Source: Mansonella perstans
Lineage: Eukaryota; Nematoda; Chromadorea; Rhabditida; Onchocercidae
Length of the DNA stretch: 64,000 bases
Assembly (NCBI GenBank): GCA_037074765.1
Contig: JBAMDO010000053.1
Coordinates: 186,001 to 250,000, forward strand
Direction of reading: 5' to 3'
Notes under the pieces: generated by a model
Seen by the model: only the letters and a program-made list of their open reading frames with translations
Database searches by the model: none
Told to the model about the DNA's origin: nothing
Program-made: the position numbers and the translations under genes
Shown here: positions 1 to 12,411 of the stretch, piece by piece
How positions within the stretch are numbered: position 1 is the stretch's first letter
How the letters are laid out: every line of letters starts with the position of its first letter

Positions 1-454
1 TATATTCGGTCAATGAATACCTTCTGATTCTTCCACTGCGATTGACGATTAGCTGCTGATGAGCGATTACCGATCCCATCACTAACGCTGATGCTCATGG
101 AATGACCTGTAGTAGCACTTGAAAATATTAAACATCCTTACATCAAATGCTCTCTTTACATTAATAATCAGCAGCAGACAAAATTAGAGCAAATTTTAAG
201 GATGAATAAAAGAATGATGATGAGGAATACTTATTAATGCATCAAGCATAAGTATTGCTTTTTCTAAAGAATCACTCATTCATCAATCCTTACTAAAAAT
301 TGAAATTCAAGTATGAATTATCATGTCATTCCTAATTATTCAAGTAAAAACTAAAGTCAAACTAACAATTTTAAAAAGCAACAAAGTTAAATTTAACAGT
401 GAAATGGACGAGTGGGATATGACAGCATCTCCAAATCTTAATCTTCTTCTTACA
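1..454. other. gene-free stretch
   Basis: AT-rich sequence with no exon that I can support on either strand; it leads directly into the 33-bp tandem repeat. Confidence 0.6.
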
Positions 455-682
455 TCGTGAAAGAGTGGACAATACGCGATGCTTACACCGTGAAAGAGTT
501 GGGCAATACGCAATGCTTATACTATGAAAGAGTGGACAATACGCAATGCTTACACTATGAAAGAGTGGACAATACGCAATGCTTATACTATGAAAGAGTG
601 GACAATACGCAATGCTTATCACTAAGAGTGGACAATACGCGATGCTATACTATGAAAGAATGGACAATACACGATGCTTATT
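455..682. repeat. 33-bp tandem minisatellite, about 7 copies
   Basis: The unit, containing the core GAGTGGACAATACGCAATGC, recurs with starts near 458, 491, 525, 558 and 591, then twice more in slightly shortened form up to about 682. Spacing is 33 to 34 bases. One unit carries an inserted T and others differ by single bases, so the array is imperfect. Because 33 is a multiple of three, the array gives spurious open frames on both strands; these are not genes. Confidence 0.95.
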
Positions 683-2339
683 GAATTCATTGCGTAATAT
701 ATTAATTTTGAAACCAATCAATTCTGGCAAACATAAAAAAATCGAAAAAAGAATGAATGGTCGATGAATGTATTAAAAGTGACAAACAATAAGAATTGAA
801 CTCAAAAATGATAACTTTAAGTAAAAGTGCCAAGAAGGAAGCATTTAGAATTGAATCTATTATTTAGCTTTCTTAAAAATTTAATACATTATCGAATGCT
901 TGAATTCGGTACAAAACTATCTTCTTCTTCTGCAGCTTCTGTATATGTTTCTTACAAGTTACCAATATTGAAGAACTAGGCTAATTAAATAGTCTTGGAC
1001 TAATCTTCCATTAATAATACATCTTTTATAATAGCATTATGCCACAAACCATTAATGATTTCAGCCTGAATCATAAAATCCTTATCCGGAACAAATATCA
1101 GGAATTTTTTTTTTAGCACTATAAAATAGTAAAATTCTGAATTTTCTCACTTACTGGGACTTTCTTAGCTTCAAATAATTGGTTGCAGTGAATATATATT
1201 ATTGGCTTTCCAATAGTCCGGAAGTTTTTGAAGTTTTTCAAAAGTCACAGGCCGAAGCGTCAAAGTTAAATCTTTTTTTTGGCAAACTTCAAAGTTTCAA
1301 GCCAACCATGTAATTCTCATAAAATCATTAAGTAAATTCTAATAAAATATCATATTTTAATAAATTCTTGATTTTAACAAAATACCGCATAATTCAAGAA
1401 TGATTCACTTCTTGGAATATGAAGTATTGAAAGCGATAATTTTGTATTACTATGTATTCTTTCAGAAAATGTGTTTGTGATTGCAATTTTTAAAGAAAAC
1501 ACCGTTAGCTTCATTTTTATTCTCAACCTGAAACTTTTATTCAAACATATCATCCAGAAACTTCACAAATTATATTTCATGTGCAATGCTATATTTTATA
1601 TTGATGCAAACAAATTTTATAAGTGAATTTTTTTAATTTTCAAATGAATAACGCCAATAAGTGATTGATGCATAAAATATTACATATTTAGTGATTTTAA
1701 AAACAAATATCAGATTTATTAATTATCAAATGGATTTTTCTTCACAGATTAATCATTGGAAAATTACTAACGTAAGATATGACACGTTATGTGTTTACGA
1801 GTGGGATAGTGAAAATTTTTGTATGAAAACATGCCAATGTTATTTTACGTTTCCTTGCATTATCAAACCTTACGTATAACTCAGTTCGAATTAGAATCCA
1901 AATAATTACAGTGATTTTCCCCCCGGTTTCTATAGATAAAAAAAAAATTCTGCAATAGAGAGAAAATATTGAGCGAAAATAAATTGCAAAGTATTCCTTG
2001 AGATAACGCAAAACAATATATTAATACCTAAAGAATTAATACCGAAAAAGACCTGAAATGTGATTCACTGAGATCCACAGAAAACGCAATTACAAAAAAT
2101 TAAAACATCAAAGTTAGAAACGAAAAATATAATCGATAACTGACAAGCCAACTTTCTATACGATGAAATTTGATTCATTTAATATTATGAATTCTGCTTG
2201 TCTAATGTTCATTGCTGTTAACCTTTTTGAATACATTTAATTAAAATTTAATTCATTGGAATATTCACTGTAAATCGTTTGGCCAGTCACCATATTATAC
2301 TCTACAATGAAAGCGGTCACAGAATTCGCAACTATCTTA
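683..2339. other. gene-free stretch
   Basis: AT-rich intergenic DNA downstream of the 3' end of the minus-strand gene that stops at 2340. The small open frames at 1.7-2.0 kb lack splice context and look random. Nothing else is supported. Confidence 0.5.
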
Positions 2340-5300
2340 TTAATCAGCAAATTTTGCATTTTCAATTGCAGGCCTAAAGTAAGCGTAAAAATTCCTTAAC
2401 TCATTGATATGCGCAAAATCATCGTTCAACTCCATATGTAACAGAGAAAATATTCTATCAAAATCTTCCAATTTCAAATCCGCAACTTTTGCATCTGATT
2501 CAACCACAGAACTCAGATCTATGCTTGCTTTTGGAAACCATTCCCTGAAATATCCTACGTATATGAGAAATTAAGCATCGAGCTACAGAATGAAATTCAA
2601 CCAATATCCAATAATTTTTGACGACTGAGATACACACAGAGTTAACTATGGATTAAATCGAGATTAGAAAAAAAGCCGACAAAAAGAACAACTATTTGAA
2701 TTAGAAGATTGAATTAATATCCCACTTAGCACAAGAAAAAATCGACAATAATTCTGATACATACCTGAGTTTTTGGACAACTTTTGTTCTAGCAGTCATT
2801 TTGCCCGTAAAAATAATCCAGAATGCGTACTTCATCAGAATTTCCTCATTCGAACTGATCAATGAATTCAGATCACCAATATCAATTTCGCTTCTCGGCT
2901 CTATTGTTACACCGTATAGATTATCGTTCCTAATACCAATCTGAAATTTTGGATTATGCAATACAAATAATTTTAGTTCCAGTAAAACAAAATTTAACGA
3001 ACATTCAACCTGATTTATAAAATGACTGGAACTTAAACTAAAAAGTAAACAAATCTTGACATCAATGATATTTTCGTTATCCTGACCACTACTGTGAATA
3101 TAATAAATATTGCAGAAAATAAAAAATTTACCGAATTAAATTTTTTTTCATAGGTGAGAGAATTAGAGAGAGGAAATCGAGGGCTGAAAGCGTCCAGTGG
3201 AAATCCTGAATACCCGGATATTGGCTTAATACTAAATAATTTATTGAGTAACCAGGATTTGTGCTTGCTTCCATTTGATACGAATTGCATATTGGGATCC
3301 TTGGCACAGGTTGCCAGCATAAAATTACTTAAAAAAAAAGGCTCTAAGTTAATTGCAAAATAGAAACAAAACTTATTAGTAGGAAAAAAAAATGAAACAT
3401 GAAAAACAATATTGCTATCCATTTCAACTCAAGAGAATGCCAATTAAAAAAAAAAGCTATAAATTTTCTTTCGTAAAAAAAAACCAATCTGAACGAGAAG
3501 TTCTCAAAAGTAGAGAAATTTATTTTATGGATTTTCCATATTTCAAATAGGAAATATTACAGCTGTTTCGCTAATCATAATTGTAGTCATAGTCAACATT
3601 AGTATGTTGAGAATAACGTGGAGCTTCTGCTAATTATGAACCTTTTTTTTTTTTTTTAATTTATGAAATAAATGTATTTCAAGAAAAAAAAATGATTCAA
3701 CGAAATTAAGAAAAGTAGTAAATGTAAAACTGAGAGTTAAGTAAAAATTTACAACAATTTTATACTGGAAACTAAATACTATTTCAAAAACAAATCCAAT
3801 AATTCGAAACTTATCTTTTACTAATATTTTGCTCATTACTTATTACATTTATATTTTCAGAAATAAATACTTCTTCAATAACATACGTAGCAGAAAGAAA
3901 TGTTATAAGCTGTACTGCACCATAGTGAAACATTGTATCCTTTTTCACTGCACATAAATGCATGATAAAATTGAAGATCATTGAAGTAAGCATATTAGAT
4001 TGTTGAGTAGCTGTGGGTAAACAACCAATAATTATTGGCGAGAATCTTTGTTTACTACCGGATTCGTCATCTGGAATGATGATGCAAATGAGCAAAGTAA
4101 TACAGTTTTTCAGAACTGTGCAAGACAGTATGTCAATAAATAAAAAGGAATTTTTTAACTCGAACTGATTCAATGAATTAAAATTATCTTCACCATCTTC
4201 ATATTGGTAATAATTGAAAAAAAAAAAAAAAACAATTACTGTAAGAAGAAAATAATCAATTTAAAATTTGTTTGAATAAATCAGTGAAAACATTATTCAA
4301 ATACGGATGAATCCAACACAGAATCCATCTAATTTTATTAATTAATCTTAGTATTAACTAATCTTAGTTACATCAGCCTTACACAAACAACTTTATACTT
4401 GGTTCTTTCTTCATAACTTGCCTTTTTTTAAATAAATTAAAAGAAATTTGTTAAGATATTTGAGACTTCCTTCACTACCATTCGTAAGGATAAATAAAAA
4501 GTGACCATATTGATTTTTCTATGGCAATAAAAAGAAAAATTCTGTTAGCTCTTTATTCAGCCATTTTTAAGTAAAAATTGAAAGTCAAAAACAATTTTTA
4601 GAAGACATTAATTTGCATGATTTCCAACTTGAGATTTTCAGAACTGATTCTATGAATAAATACATACTGCTATATTAATTTTAATATGTAAACTTTTCAT
4701 TGTCGCAATGGACTAAGGATAAATAATGACATAATCAATATAATGAGCAGGGTTAATTATTTCACCAGATTAATAAAAAGTTCCATTCTACGGCGCCAAC
4801 ATTAAAGGATAATAAGCAAAGTAAGAAAAACTTGACCTGAAGTAACCAAAAATTATCTGTTCTCATATTTCTTTAAAATCAAACGAGAAAACCGAGCAAT
4901 TGTACACTTAAAGAATTTTTAGAACACGAACTATCAAGATAAATGCTCTAAGTTCTAACTAAATCCGTCAGTATATGTCCATTTCTCTGCTATCAATTCA
5001 TTTCGATTGATTTCCTGCTGATTTCTACAATATTTTATTAATCGGGTAATTAATAAATTAATGAATCATAATTTACTGCAGCCATCCTAGCTATTCGGTG
5101 TCTTTTTTTTTCATTTTTGTGAATATACCTTGTTTCTTCTTTCTCTCATTATAAATCTTTTAAGATTTGGAATCTCAGTGATATCCATAAAAAAGTCAAA
5201 AAGTGAGGCCTACCCATTTGTGCGGCATTTTTTTTTAGTAATATAAACGGATTAACAGCAGCCCTCATAAGTTGTTGGTTGGCAAAGAGTAGTTTAGCCG

Positions 5301-6196
5301 GAAATACTGCCTGTTTCTTTCGTGTGCAAAGCGGAAATAATGATTCCATATTAGCTCGATATGCCGCAATAATTAATCCTCGCTTTTTTCGTATTTTCCC
5401 TGCATATTCCTGAAAAAGTTTTTTTGATCTATTTGGAATAAAAAATTTATCTTTTCCCAAATTTATAAAAAAATTTTAAAATACATCGCTTAAAATTCCT
5501 GACAAAAAATAATTCTTTTTTTCTATACTCAATACCACAACTGCACGAAATGAAATAAGGACAAGGAATCAGTCTTCATAATAAAAATATAATTGATTTC
5601 AATTATATAATTCCCTTGGTATAAATCTTCCGAAAAAAAAGTTTTTACTAAAGACAACAAACTAAACTTTAATTAAGCCTTCCGAAGTGTATAAAACACA
5701 GTTCTAATCAAGGCTTTATAATCGTAGTATTAACTAATTCAATTTTGGCACCAAAAGTACAACAATTTCACAAGAAGATTCTAAAAAAGAAAGATAAACA
5801 ATATCAGGAAGATATTATAACATAGGCAAAGGATAAAAAAATCAAATTCATCGAAATGATAAGGAAGTTATCAGCTGGAAATAAAGAATTGACCAGGATT
5901 TCCACAAGCAATTTTCACAATAAACACAAAACATAGCGCGTTCGTTCCTCACGGTTAATTTTTGATTTTAATTTTTTTTTTCTTTTTTAAAAAATTTGAA
6001 TATCTAGAATTTTAAATTTTTTACAAAGCTTTTTTTTTTACAAGTAAATTTACAGGATTTGAGAATATCTAGAATTTTCAATTAAAATAAACGAAAATAA
6101 AATTACCTCGTTAAATCCCCTACTATCACTGAATTTTTTAAAAATCCAACGAAAGAAGGAATCAAAAATATTCTCTCTCGCTTTCGTTTCCATCAT
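2340..6196 (-). CDS. uncharacterised 411-residue protein, six exons
   Basis: I do not recognise the family. Exons on the minus strand, in order: 6196-6107, 5409-5214, 4196-3840, 3343-3132, 2940-2765, 2544-2340. Their 1236 nt give exactly 412 codons, ending in Phe-Ala-Asp and a TAA stop. Every junction is in phase, which is the main support. The start is the first ATG of the first exon; a frame stop lies upstream and no acceptor precedes it. The protein is mixed polar and hydrophobic with no signal peptide. It starts with an aromatic/basic stretch (FFRWIFKKF), followed by KIRKKRG near residue 36 and long helical-looking segments, so an alpha-helical, possibly repeat-type cytoplasmic or nuclear protein is a guess. 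The third exon's acceptor (ATGAAG) and donor are weak, so that exon's edges are least sure. Confidence 0.6.
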
Positions 6197-6805
6197 GAAA
6201 AATATAGCGGCATTTGCAAGACAGTTAAAACGAAATATTCCAAGACAAGCAGGGAAATTAATATTGTTTCACCAGAGTGAAAATGACAATATCTATTGCA
6301 AGAAAATAGATTAGAAGAGTTAACAATAAAAGATTGATAATTTCCTGATAACTTATCATTAATTGCCTCATATTTATTATTAATATTTTATACTTAATAT
6401 TTATCTTTAAATTGAGTTCCATTATATCGCGTCAGTTACCACCTGATGAAAGTAAGTATTGAAAATCATTACACATTTTATATATGCTGAAACAGAAATT
6501 CTGGGTAGTGTGAAAATATTCCTTTTTTTTTTTGATAATAATGAATACAGAAGTGGACTGAAAATTGCACAAAGCAATGCAAACGTGAATTTTTATGAAT
6601 CTTCATTAGTCAAGTACGTCAATAATTTCCAGTAAGAATTTCAATCAAATTTAAACTCATAGTAAAGAAATGAAATGTAGTAAAGAATTGGAAAGTTACC
6701 TATGTGTAGCAGATTAACTCATCAACCGGCAACTCTAAAACTAGTTCCAAAAAGCAAATTAAAAAGCGTAAAGCGAGAAAAATTCATTATATTTTAATCT
6801 ATTTT

Positions 6806-7956
6806 TCAAAAGGAGATTTTAATGCCCAAAAAGTGGAGATTCAAGTGTGTAATGTTTTCCATATCTGAAATTTCCCTTCTTGACTTCCACTGAAACGTTA
6901 ACTGCTATAGGTATGTCATTTTATTTCTATATATTTCTCTAAAACATATTACTTCCTCTTGATAGAAATACAGTTACTTCTAATGAATTCAACATATTAA
7001 TGGATTTTGTTAATTAAAAAATCAAACAGACATTATTTTTCACAAATTACCACGACCAAAACAACCCAAATTGTGACGAAAATAAAGCATAGGATATCAG
7101 CCTAAACAAGAGAAAAAAAATTTGAACCTTAATGAAAACAGAAGCTTCCAATCATGAAAGCAAACAAACCTTCGCTTTTTGAGCTTCATGTTGTGAAGTT
7201 TCGATGATAGAAAGACTGGAAACACCAGCATTTAGTATTTTCTCAGCAAAACGTATGGAATGTAAATCAGCCATGACAATATTCATATCGTTCAGCGTAC
7301 TTCCATCCGGAGATTTTGTTAGTAATGCATTCAACAGATACGCTAAAAAAACGAATTTTATCTGTGATAAAAATAAACCATACAGCAGACTCAAACAGGC
7401 TCTTTCCTTGAAATCCTTGGCTCTTTGGTTATTGTCAACTTATTGATCGCACCAACTCCTCACTGCCTAATTAGATTAGAACTCTTTAACAGTTTTACAT
7501 TTTGGTATTTCTTATCGACTCTAAAATTTTTGCTGGAAAAAATCGATATCGGTCTATTGGTTTCGTTTGTCCGATTTCTAAAAACTGTGGATTTCTTTAT
7601 GTTCCTAATACGACAAAATAAGGCTATGAGAAAAGCGAGTAAAGCACCATACGGTTAATAACGAACATTCTGCGCAACAAATATCTTTGTTTATTTGCAC
7701 TTTCTAGATTTGTTATGCGAAATTCTATAAGCTTACTTTCTATCCTTTCATCACCAATGCCAATGCCTGTATTTCTTGCTATTTTGACTTCATTTTCCCG
7801 TTGGTAAAATTCTTTTCGTGTCAAAATTGAACCGAGTTGTGTCAAATTCTGCTTTCCAAAATTTACATATTCTGAATTTTCCTTCAGAATTTCAGTCTTC
7901 TCATTTTTAGGATATTCAAAAAAACCTTTCGTAACTGCTGGTTTTATTTCTTCATC
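6806..7956 (-). CDS. predicted single-pass membrane protein, 5' end missing
   Basis: Family not recognised. Likely minus-strand exons: 7956-about 7663, 7604-7499 (optional), 7361-7170, 7101-7051 and 6889-6806, ending at a TGA stop. The last three are joined in phase 0 with clean acceptors (CACAG, TTTAG, TTTCAG). The 51-nt exon encodes 17 almost purely hydrophobic residues (ADILCFIFV...), followed by WKSRR, which reads as one membrane helix with a basic flank and a tail of about 25 residues. Upstream residues are polar and probably helical (SLSIIETSQHEAQKAK). The first exon seen begins at a TTTACAG acceptor with a stop just before it, so at least one 5' exon lies further upstream (above 7956) and was not found. 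The donor of the first exon is ambiguous. The protein could be a tail-anchored or type I membrane protein. Confidence 0.45.
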
Positions 7957-7986
7957 CTGTAAATCACGAAAAATTTTTTTGAACAA

Positions 7987-10740
7987 ACACTACAAGTATT
8001 GGAAAAAAAAGTTTGCAGTTTGCCGCATTAAATTAATTAATTTATAAATTGCCCATTATATAACAAAACAATTTAAATCAAAAATAAAATTCCTCAGAAT
8101 TCAGAGGTCATATTTGTACTTTAACATTGAGAATTTCAGGAAAGTTACAAAAGAAATGAAATGTCAAATTAGCGTCAAATGTTGCAATAAAAAAAAAGCT
8201 TAGCATAACTAGATCAATTCAAATGGCTATGTCATTATATTAAGTGATCACGAAAAGAATCTAAATAGCTGTGCCATTTTCTGAACAAATATATCAGAAA
8301 TCATATCAGAAATGATATGTTTTAATTTCTAAACTTCAATTTCTATCTTCTCAATTCAAATGGCTATGTCATTATATTAATGGTCACGAAGGGAATCTAA
8401 ATATCTGTGCCATCTTCTGAACAAATATATCAGAAATCATATCAGAAATGATATGTTTCAATTTCTACACTTCAATTTCTACAATCTTCAAATATGCTTA
8501 TCAAATAAATATGCAACCTTTGTTTTTAGACAAGAATCAATTGAATGGCATTGATCAAATGGTACTGAATCTGACTGCAAATGCAAGCCTGAATATGGTG
8601 CAGTTGCGAGTGCAGATGTGCATGCAAGTGTAGTGCAACATTTCTGAACTGCACTTAGAAACATTTGACACACTCCTTTCAGCTAATCCTTTTCACTCGT
8701 GCAACCTGAAATCATGCATTGCAGAAATCGAAAATCTCGTAAATCCTACAACCAATCATCTCTCACATATATGCAAAACATGACCTGAAATAAGTACTTA
8801 ATCAAAAATATCAATTGCTTCACCAAAAACAGTCAAATAAACAAAGTACCGTAGCCCAATTGTAGTGTTAGGATTCGATCAATTTTATGAGCGTTCATTT
8901 CGTTACAAAATTTCTGAATTCAAATTTGTGTAAACTTAGAGTATGCTATATGAATTACTATCAACAAGTATGCTATAGGGACTATAACAAATTTAAAATA
9001 ATTTGAATTTTTTGGCATCGATTTTTTTCATATACTTTAAACATTCGGAAATTCCCGCGAATTTCATTCTTTTATCAGTCAATGCAATGATCGCAAAATA
9101 TAATATGTTTATATAAAACATAATTTGAATTCCTGTATAAAAAAAAAAAAAAAAAAAACAATTTAAATTTGATAAATATCAATAAAATTAAAATATATTC
9201 CATTTCGTAATCAAAATTGTCATGCAAAAATATGTTATAAGAATGAAAAACTCGTTAATGACGTAAAACTGTGGGCGTATCATTTATTGGAGCTTTTTAA
9301 GTCATTTGTAATTATCTTTTAAATACTAATTCCATTCCTGCTTTTTATCAATAATCGAAAGAAAATAATTAGAAGTTTTGTGGATGACTGTATTGAAATG
9401 CCTCCGGCATTAAGAAATGACATTGAATGGGGAAAAAAAAAAAGCCTTTGCTTGTTGAAATTTTGATTTCAATACCTTTTTTTTGTGCCAATTTATACAA
9501 AAGATTTAATCTTTTAATGATTTTTAATTGTAAAATTTTCGTCATCGAATCTGTCTGAGAGTCTTCAACAATTCACTTTTGTTTGCTTGCAATTTCTTTT
9601 TTTTTTTTTTTTTCTCAATCAAAACGAACAAATAAAGCCGGTTTTTAATTCCAAATATGAGGTAAGCTAGAAAATGTTTGTGAAAACAAGAAAAAACTTG
9701 ATTAATTCTTAAATGTTTACTAATTGATCATTGTCATTGTTATTTTTTCAGTACTATCATCATCATCATCACAGTACAGCTATTATCATTGATGCTATGA
9801 ATTTGATTATTCTTCAATTACTGATTATGTTGTTAACACTGAAGAAATTTTTTTTAAGTTCGGCATTGCCTTAGGGCATTTCTATTGCTGATTCATCAAT
9901 TGAAAGCATCAAAAGAAGCAAGAAAAAGGAAAAAAAAGAAGTGTGAGTTTTACATTACTTCTTAAATGCCTTTCTCAGCAATCCAACTTATAATTCTTCC
10001 AATCAGCTCGGTAAACTAAGTACCAGAAATGGTCCAAACATTGTAATTGCTGCTTTATAATCGCTGTGGTTTCGTTTTTGAAATTTAAAAAAGTTTGAAA
10101 GAGTGAAGTACAGTTTGTCTCTTACGTCAATTTTGGTTGTATATTATTTTGTATTATTACTGTCGCTACGCTGAAAAACAACGATTACGGTATGATAAAA
10201 AATTATTTCAATTTATACAGCTGGTTTTCTTTTTTGTAATTTTACAATAAAATAACAACTTTGAAAATGATATTGTCGTGTTTAGCTTTCAAATACATGT
10301 AAGAAAGTTCTTATTTGTTTATAATATTTTTTTTTTTTAAATTGCAAAAGTATCAATTCCGTTCGGTAGGGTTAAAAATTCGAAAGGCATTTCCTTAAAT
10401 ATTCGGAAAATTAAAGCACGATTTTTCAGCTCGGAAAAAGTTAAAAATTCAAAAGCCTTAAATTTTCGGAAAATTAATCCACGATTTTTCAACTCGCATT
10501 TCTTTTTTTCAAAATTGCAAAAATCATTCAGTTTAGTTAATTAGATGAAATTAATTGTTATGAAACTAACATTGATAATAAGACAGCATAATGTTTTGCA
10601 AAAAATTATGAAAAAACCCCAAAAAAAAAAAAAAAAAAAATACCAGATTGATAAATCTAAAGTGAAAATATTGGGAAAATATTGCAAATAAGTAGACTCC
10701 TTAAGCTTCATCAATCTGTTCAATTTCAATCCAGTTTTAG
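7987..10740. other. intergenic stretch with one tandem duplication
   Basis: Apart from the 137-bp duplication at 8.2-8.5 kb, this holds homopolymer runs (poly-A at 9140, poly-T at 9598, 10327 and 10620) and no exon chain I can support. The missing first exon of the membrane-protein gene that ends at 6806 should lie somewhere in its first part. Confidence 0.5.
8214..8487. repeat. 137-bp tandem duplication, two copies
   Basis: The block beginning CAATTCAAATGGCTATGTCA at 8215 starts again at 8352, 137 bases later, and the copies match closely over their length, including an internal palindromic stretch (ATATCAGAAATCATATCAGA). A few substitutions separate the copies, so the duplication is recent but not brand new. 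It has no coding content. Confidence 0.92.
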
Positions 10741-10743
10741 ATA

Positions 10744-12411
10744 ATGAAAATACTGACGCTTACAATCGCTTTTATGCAAATTTGGGATGTTGGTGACACA
10801 TTTGGTTGTTGTCCCATCATTGTACCTTGCATGGCACATAGGTGCAAACCATGTATAGCAGTTCCATGTCCACCAGCTCCTCCACCTCCAAGTTGCCCAT
10901 CTCCACTTCCTTGTCCTCCACCGCCGATATGTCCACCACCTCCTCCTCCGGTAATCTGTCCCACTTTACCTCCTCCTTGTCCTCCACCGCCAATATGTCC
11001 ACCACCTCCACCTCGGGTAATCTGTCCACCTCCACCTCCTCCCTGTCCTCCACCACCAATCTGTCCAGCACCTGTCGTTTGTCCACGACCAATAATTTGT
11101 CCACCATCACCTCCATCACCTCCACCAGCTCCACCACATCCGTGTCCACCACCATTTACAATACCTATTTGTCCTGTTCCGGTAAGTTCATTTTAGCAAA
11201 ACTGCATAGACTAATCAATGAAGTTATGATTTTCGGTTTATTTCAAAAATCATCAAAATGTAAAAACAATATTTCTCATTTTTATATTAAAGGCTCCAAG
11301 GCTGCCATCGACATATACGACACCAGTAATTAACGATTGTTGCTGCACGTGTGCCACGTCTTGCGTGTACTCTCAAATGAGAGTGCATGGTGCCAAGATA
11401 TTTTCAGCTTCACTTTCTGCTGATTTGGAAAACGATTCGAAATGCAATGATCATTTCTTGAAATTAATCATGGAAGAGGTACATAAATACGTGCATTCCA
11501 GGTTGTAAAAAAATTATCAAAATAATCTCGTTAAATTAAACGAAGTGACCATGACGAAATAGTAGTCAGTCCGTCGATAGCAATTTGTTCAGGTTTATTG
11601 GTTCAAATGAGAAGTGAAGTGGAAAATTGAAAAGTCTTCGAAATTGGAATACACTGGAATTTAACTGTTATATCGGCAGATCTTTAGAAAAAAAATTCAA
11701 AAAATTAGCTTCCATACTTTGAATTATCTTTCTTTTTGAAACTGTTCAGCAGAACTTTCTGAATCAGAAATTTTCTTCGGGAAGAAATAAATGCCTTTTA
11801 ATGTTTATTTATGGATTTTTTTTTATACCGTTTTATATTTCTTAGGCTGTGAGTTATTTTAACATTGCCAGGAAAAATTTTTCTTTTTGATCGATCATTT
11901 CGTATTATTAATTTCGAGAATTTTATTCTAATTATTTGTTAAAAAGGATTTTCTATTTTCGAATCAAATCTCTTTTTCTATCTCCCTCTTCTCTCTCTTT
12001 CTTCCCCGAAAAGAAATTCTATATTATCCCTTTCTCTTTCTTCGAAAAGAAATTCCATATTATACATATATGTATTCCATATTTCATACAATTACTGTAT
12101 CACATCTATAAATACTTAATGAGAAGTCTAAAAATTTTTTTTGGTTTTAAAAATCACTAATGCAACTTTTCTTTCTTACACTTCTTATTTTTTTTTCTTT
12201 TTTAATTAGTATTAATTTTTAGAATATGATTGATGATCCAACTACTTCTAAACGTGATATTCAACGAGCAGCTGAGGCGAGACTGTACAAGAAATTTAAT
12301 GTAATTTGTTCGGAAAATGATTTTTCCTACATTGCATATACCGATACCTTTTGTCAACATTCGAACGATGACATAACCTGCTACGCTTTCAGCCCACTTC
12401 CAGAATTTTAA
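10744..12411 (+). CDS. ground-like domain secreted protein with Pro/Cys-rich region
   Basis: Three exons (10744-11181, 11293-11478, 12223-12411) encode 270 residues in phase. Residues 1-21 form a signal peptide (MKILTLTIAFMQIW...). Residues about 25-146 are a Pro/Cys-rich repeat of PPPP-IC-PPPP type units. Exons 2 and 3 form the ground-like domain: a CCCTCATSC cluster, then C-N-D-H-F-L-K-L-I-M, then a basic helix (SKRDIQRAAEARLY), FNVICSENDFSYIAYT and a terminal C-x(8)-CYAF. This spacing is that of the nematode ground-like (GRL) family of hedgehog-related proteins, which are secreted and often cuticle-associated. The ATG follows a TTTTAG acceptor by three bases, which suits an SL trans-splice site. 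The Pro-rich repeat is low complexity and gives many false frames on both strands. Family assignment is firm; the individual orthologue is not. Confidence 0.93.

Noticed and set aside
371..684. Open frames across the first tandem repeat on both strands.
   Set aside because: The repeat unit is a multiple of three, which keeps frames open by chance; there is no splice or start context.
10737..11333. Several long frames on both strands over the Pro-rich exon.
   Set aside because: They arise from the low-complexity CCA/CCT repeat. Only the frame with a signal peptide joins the ground-like exons.
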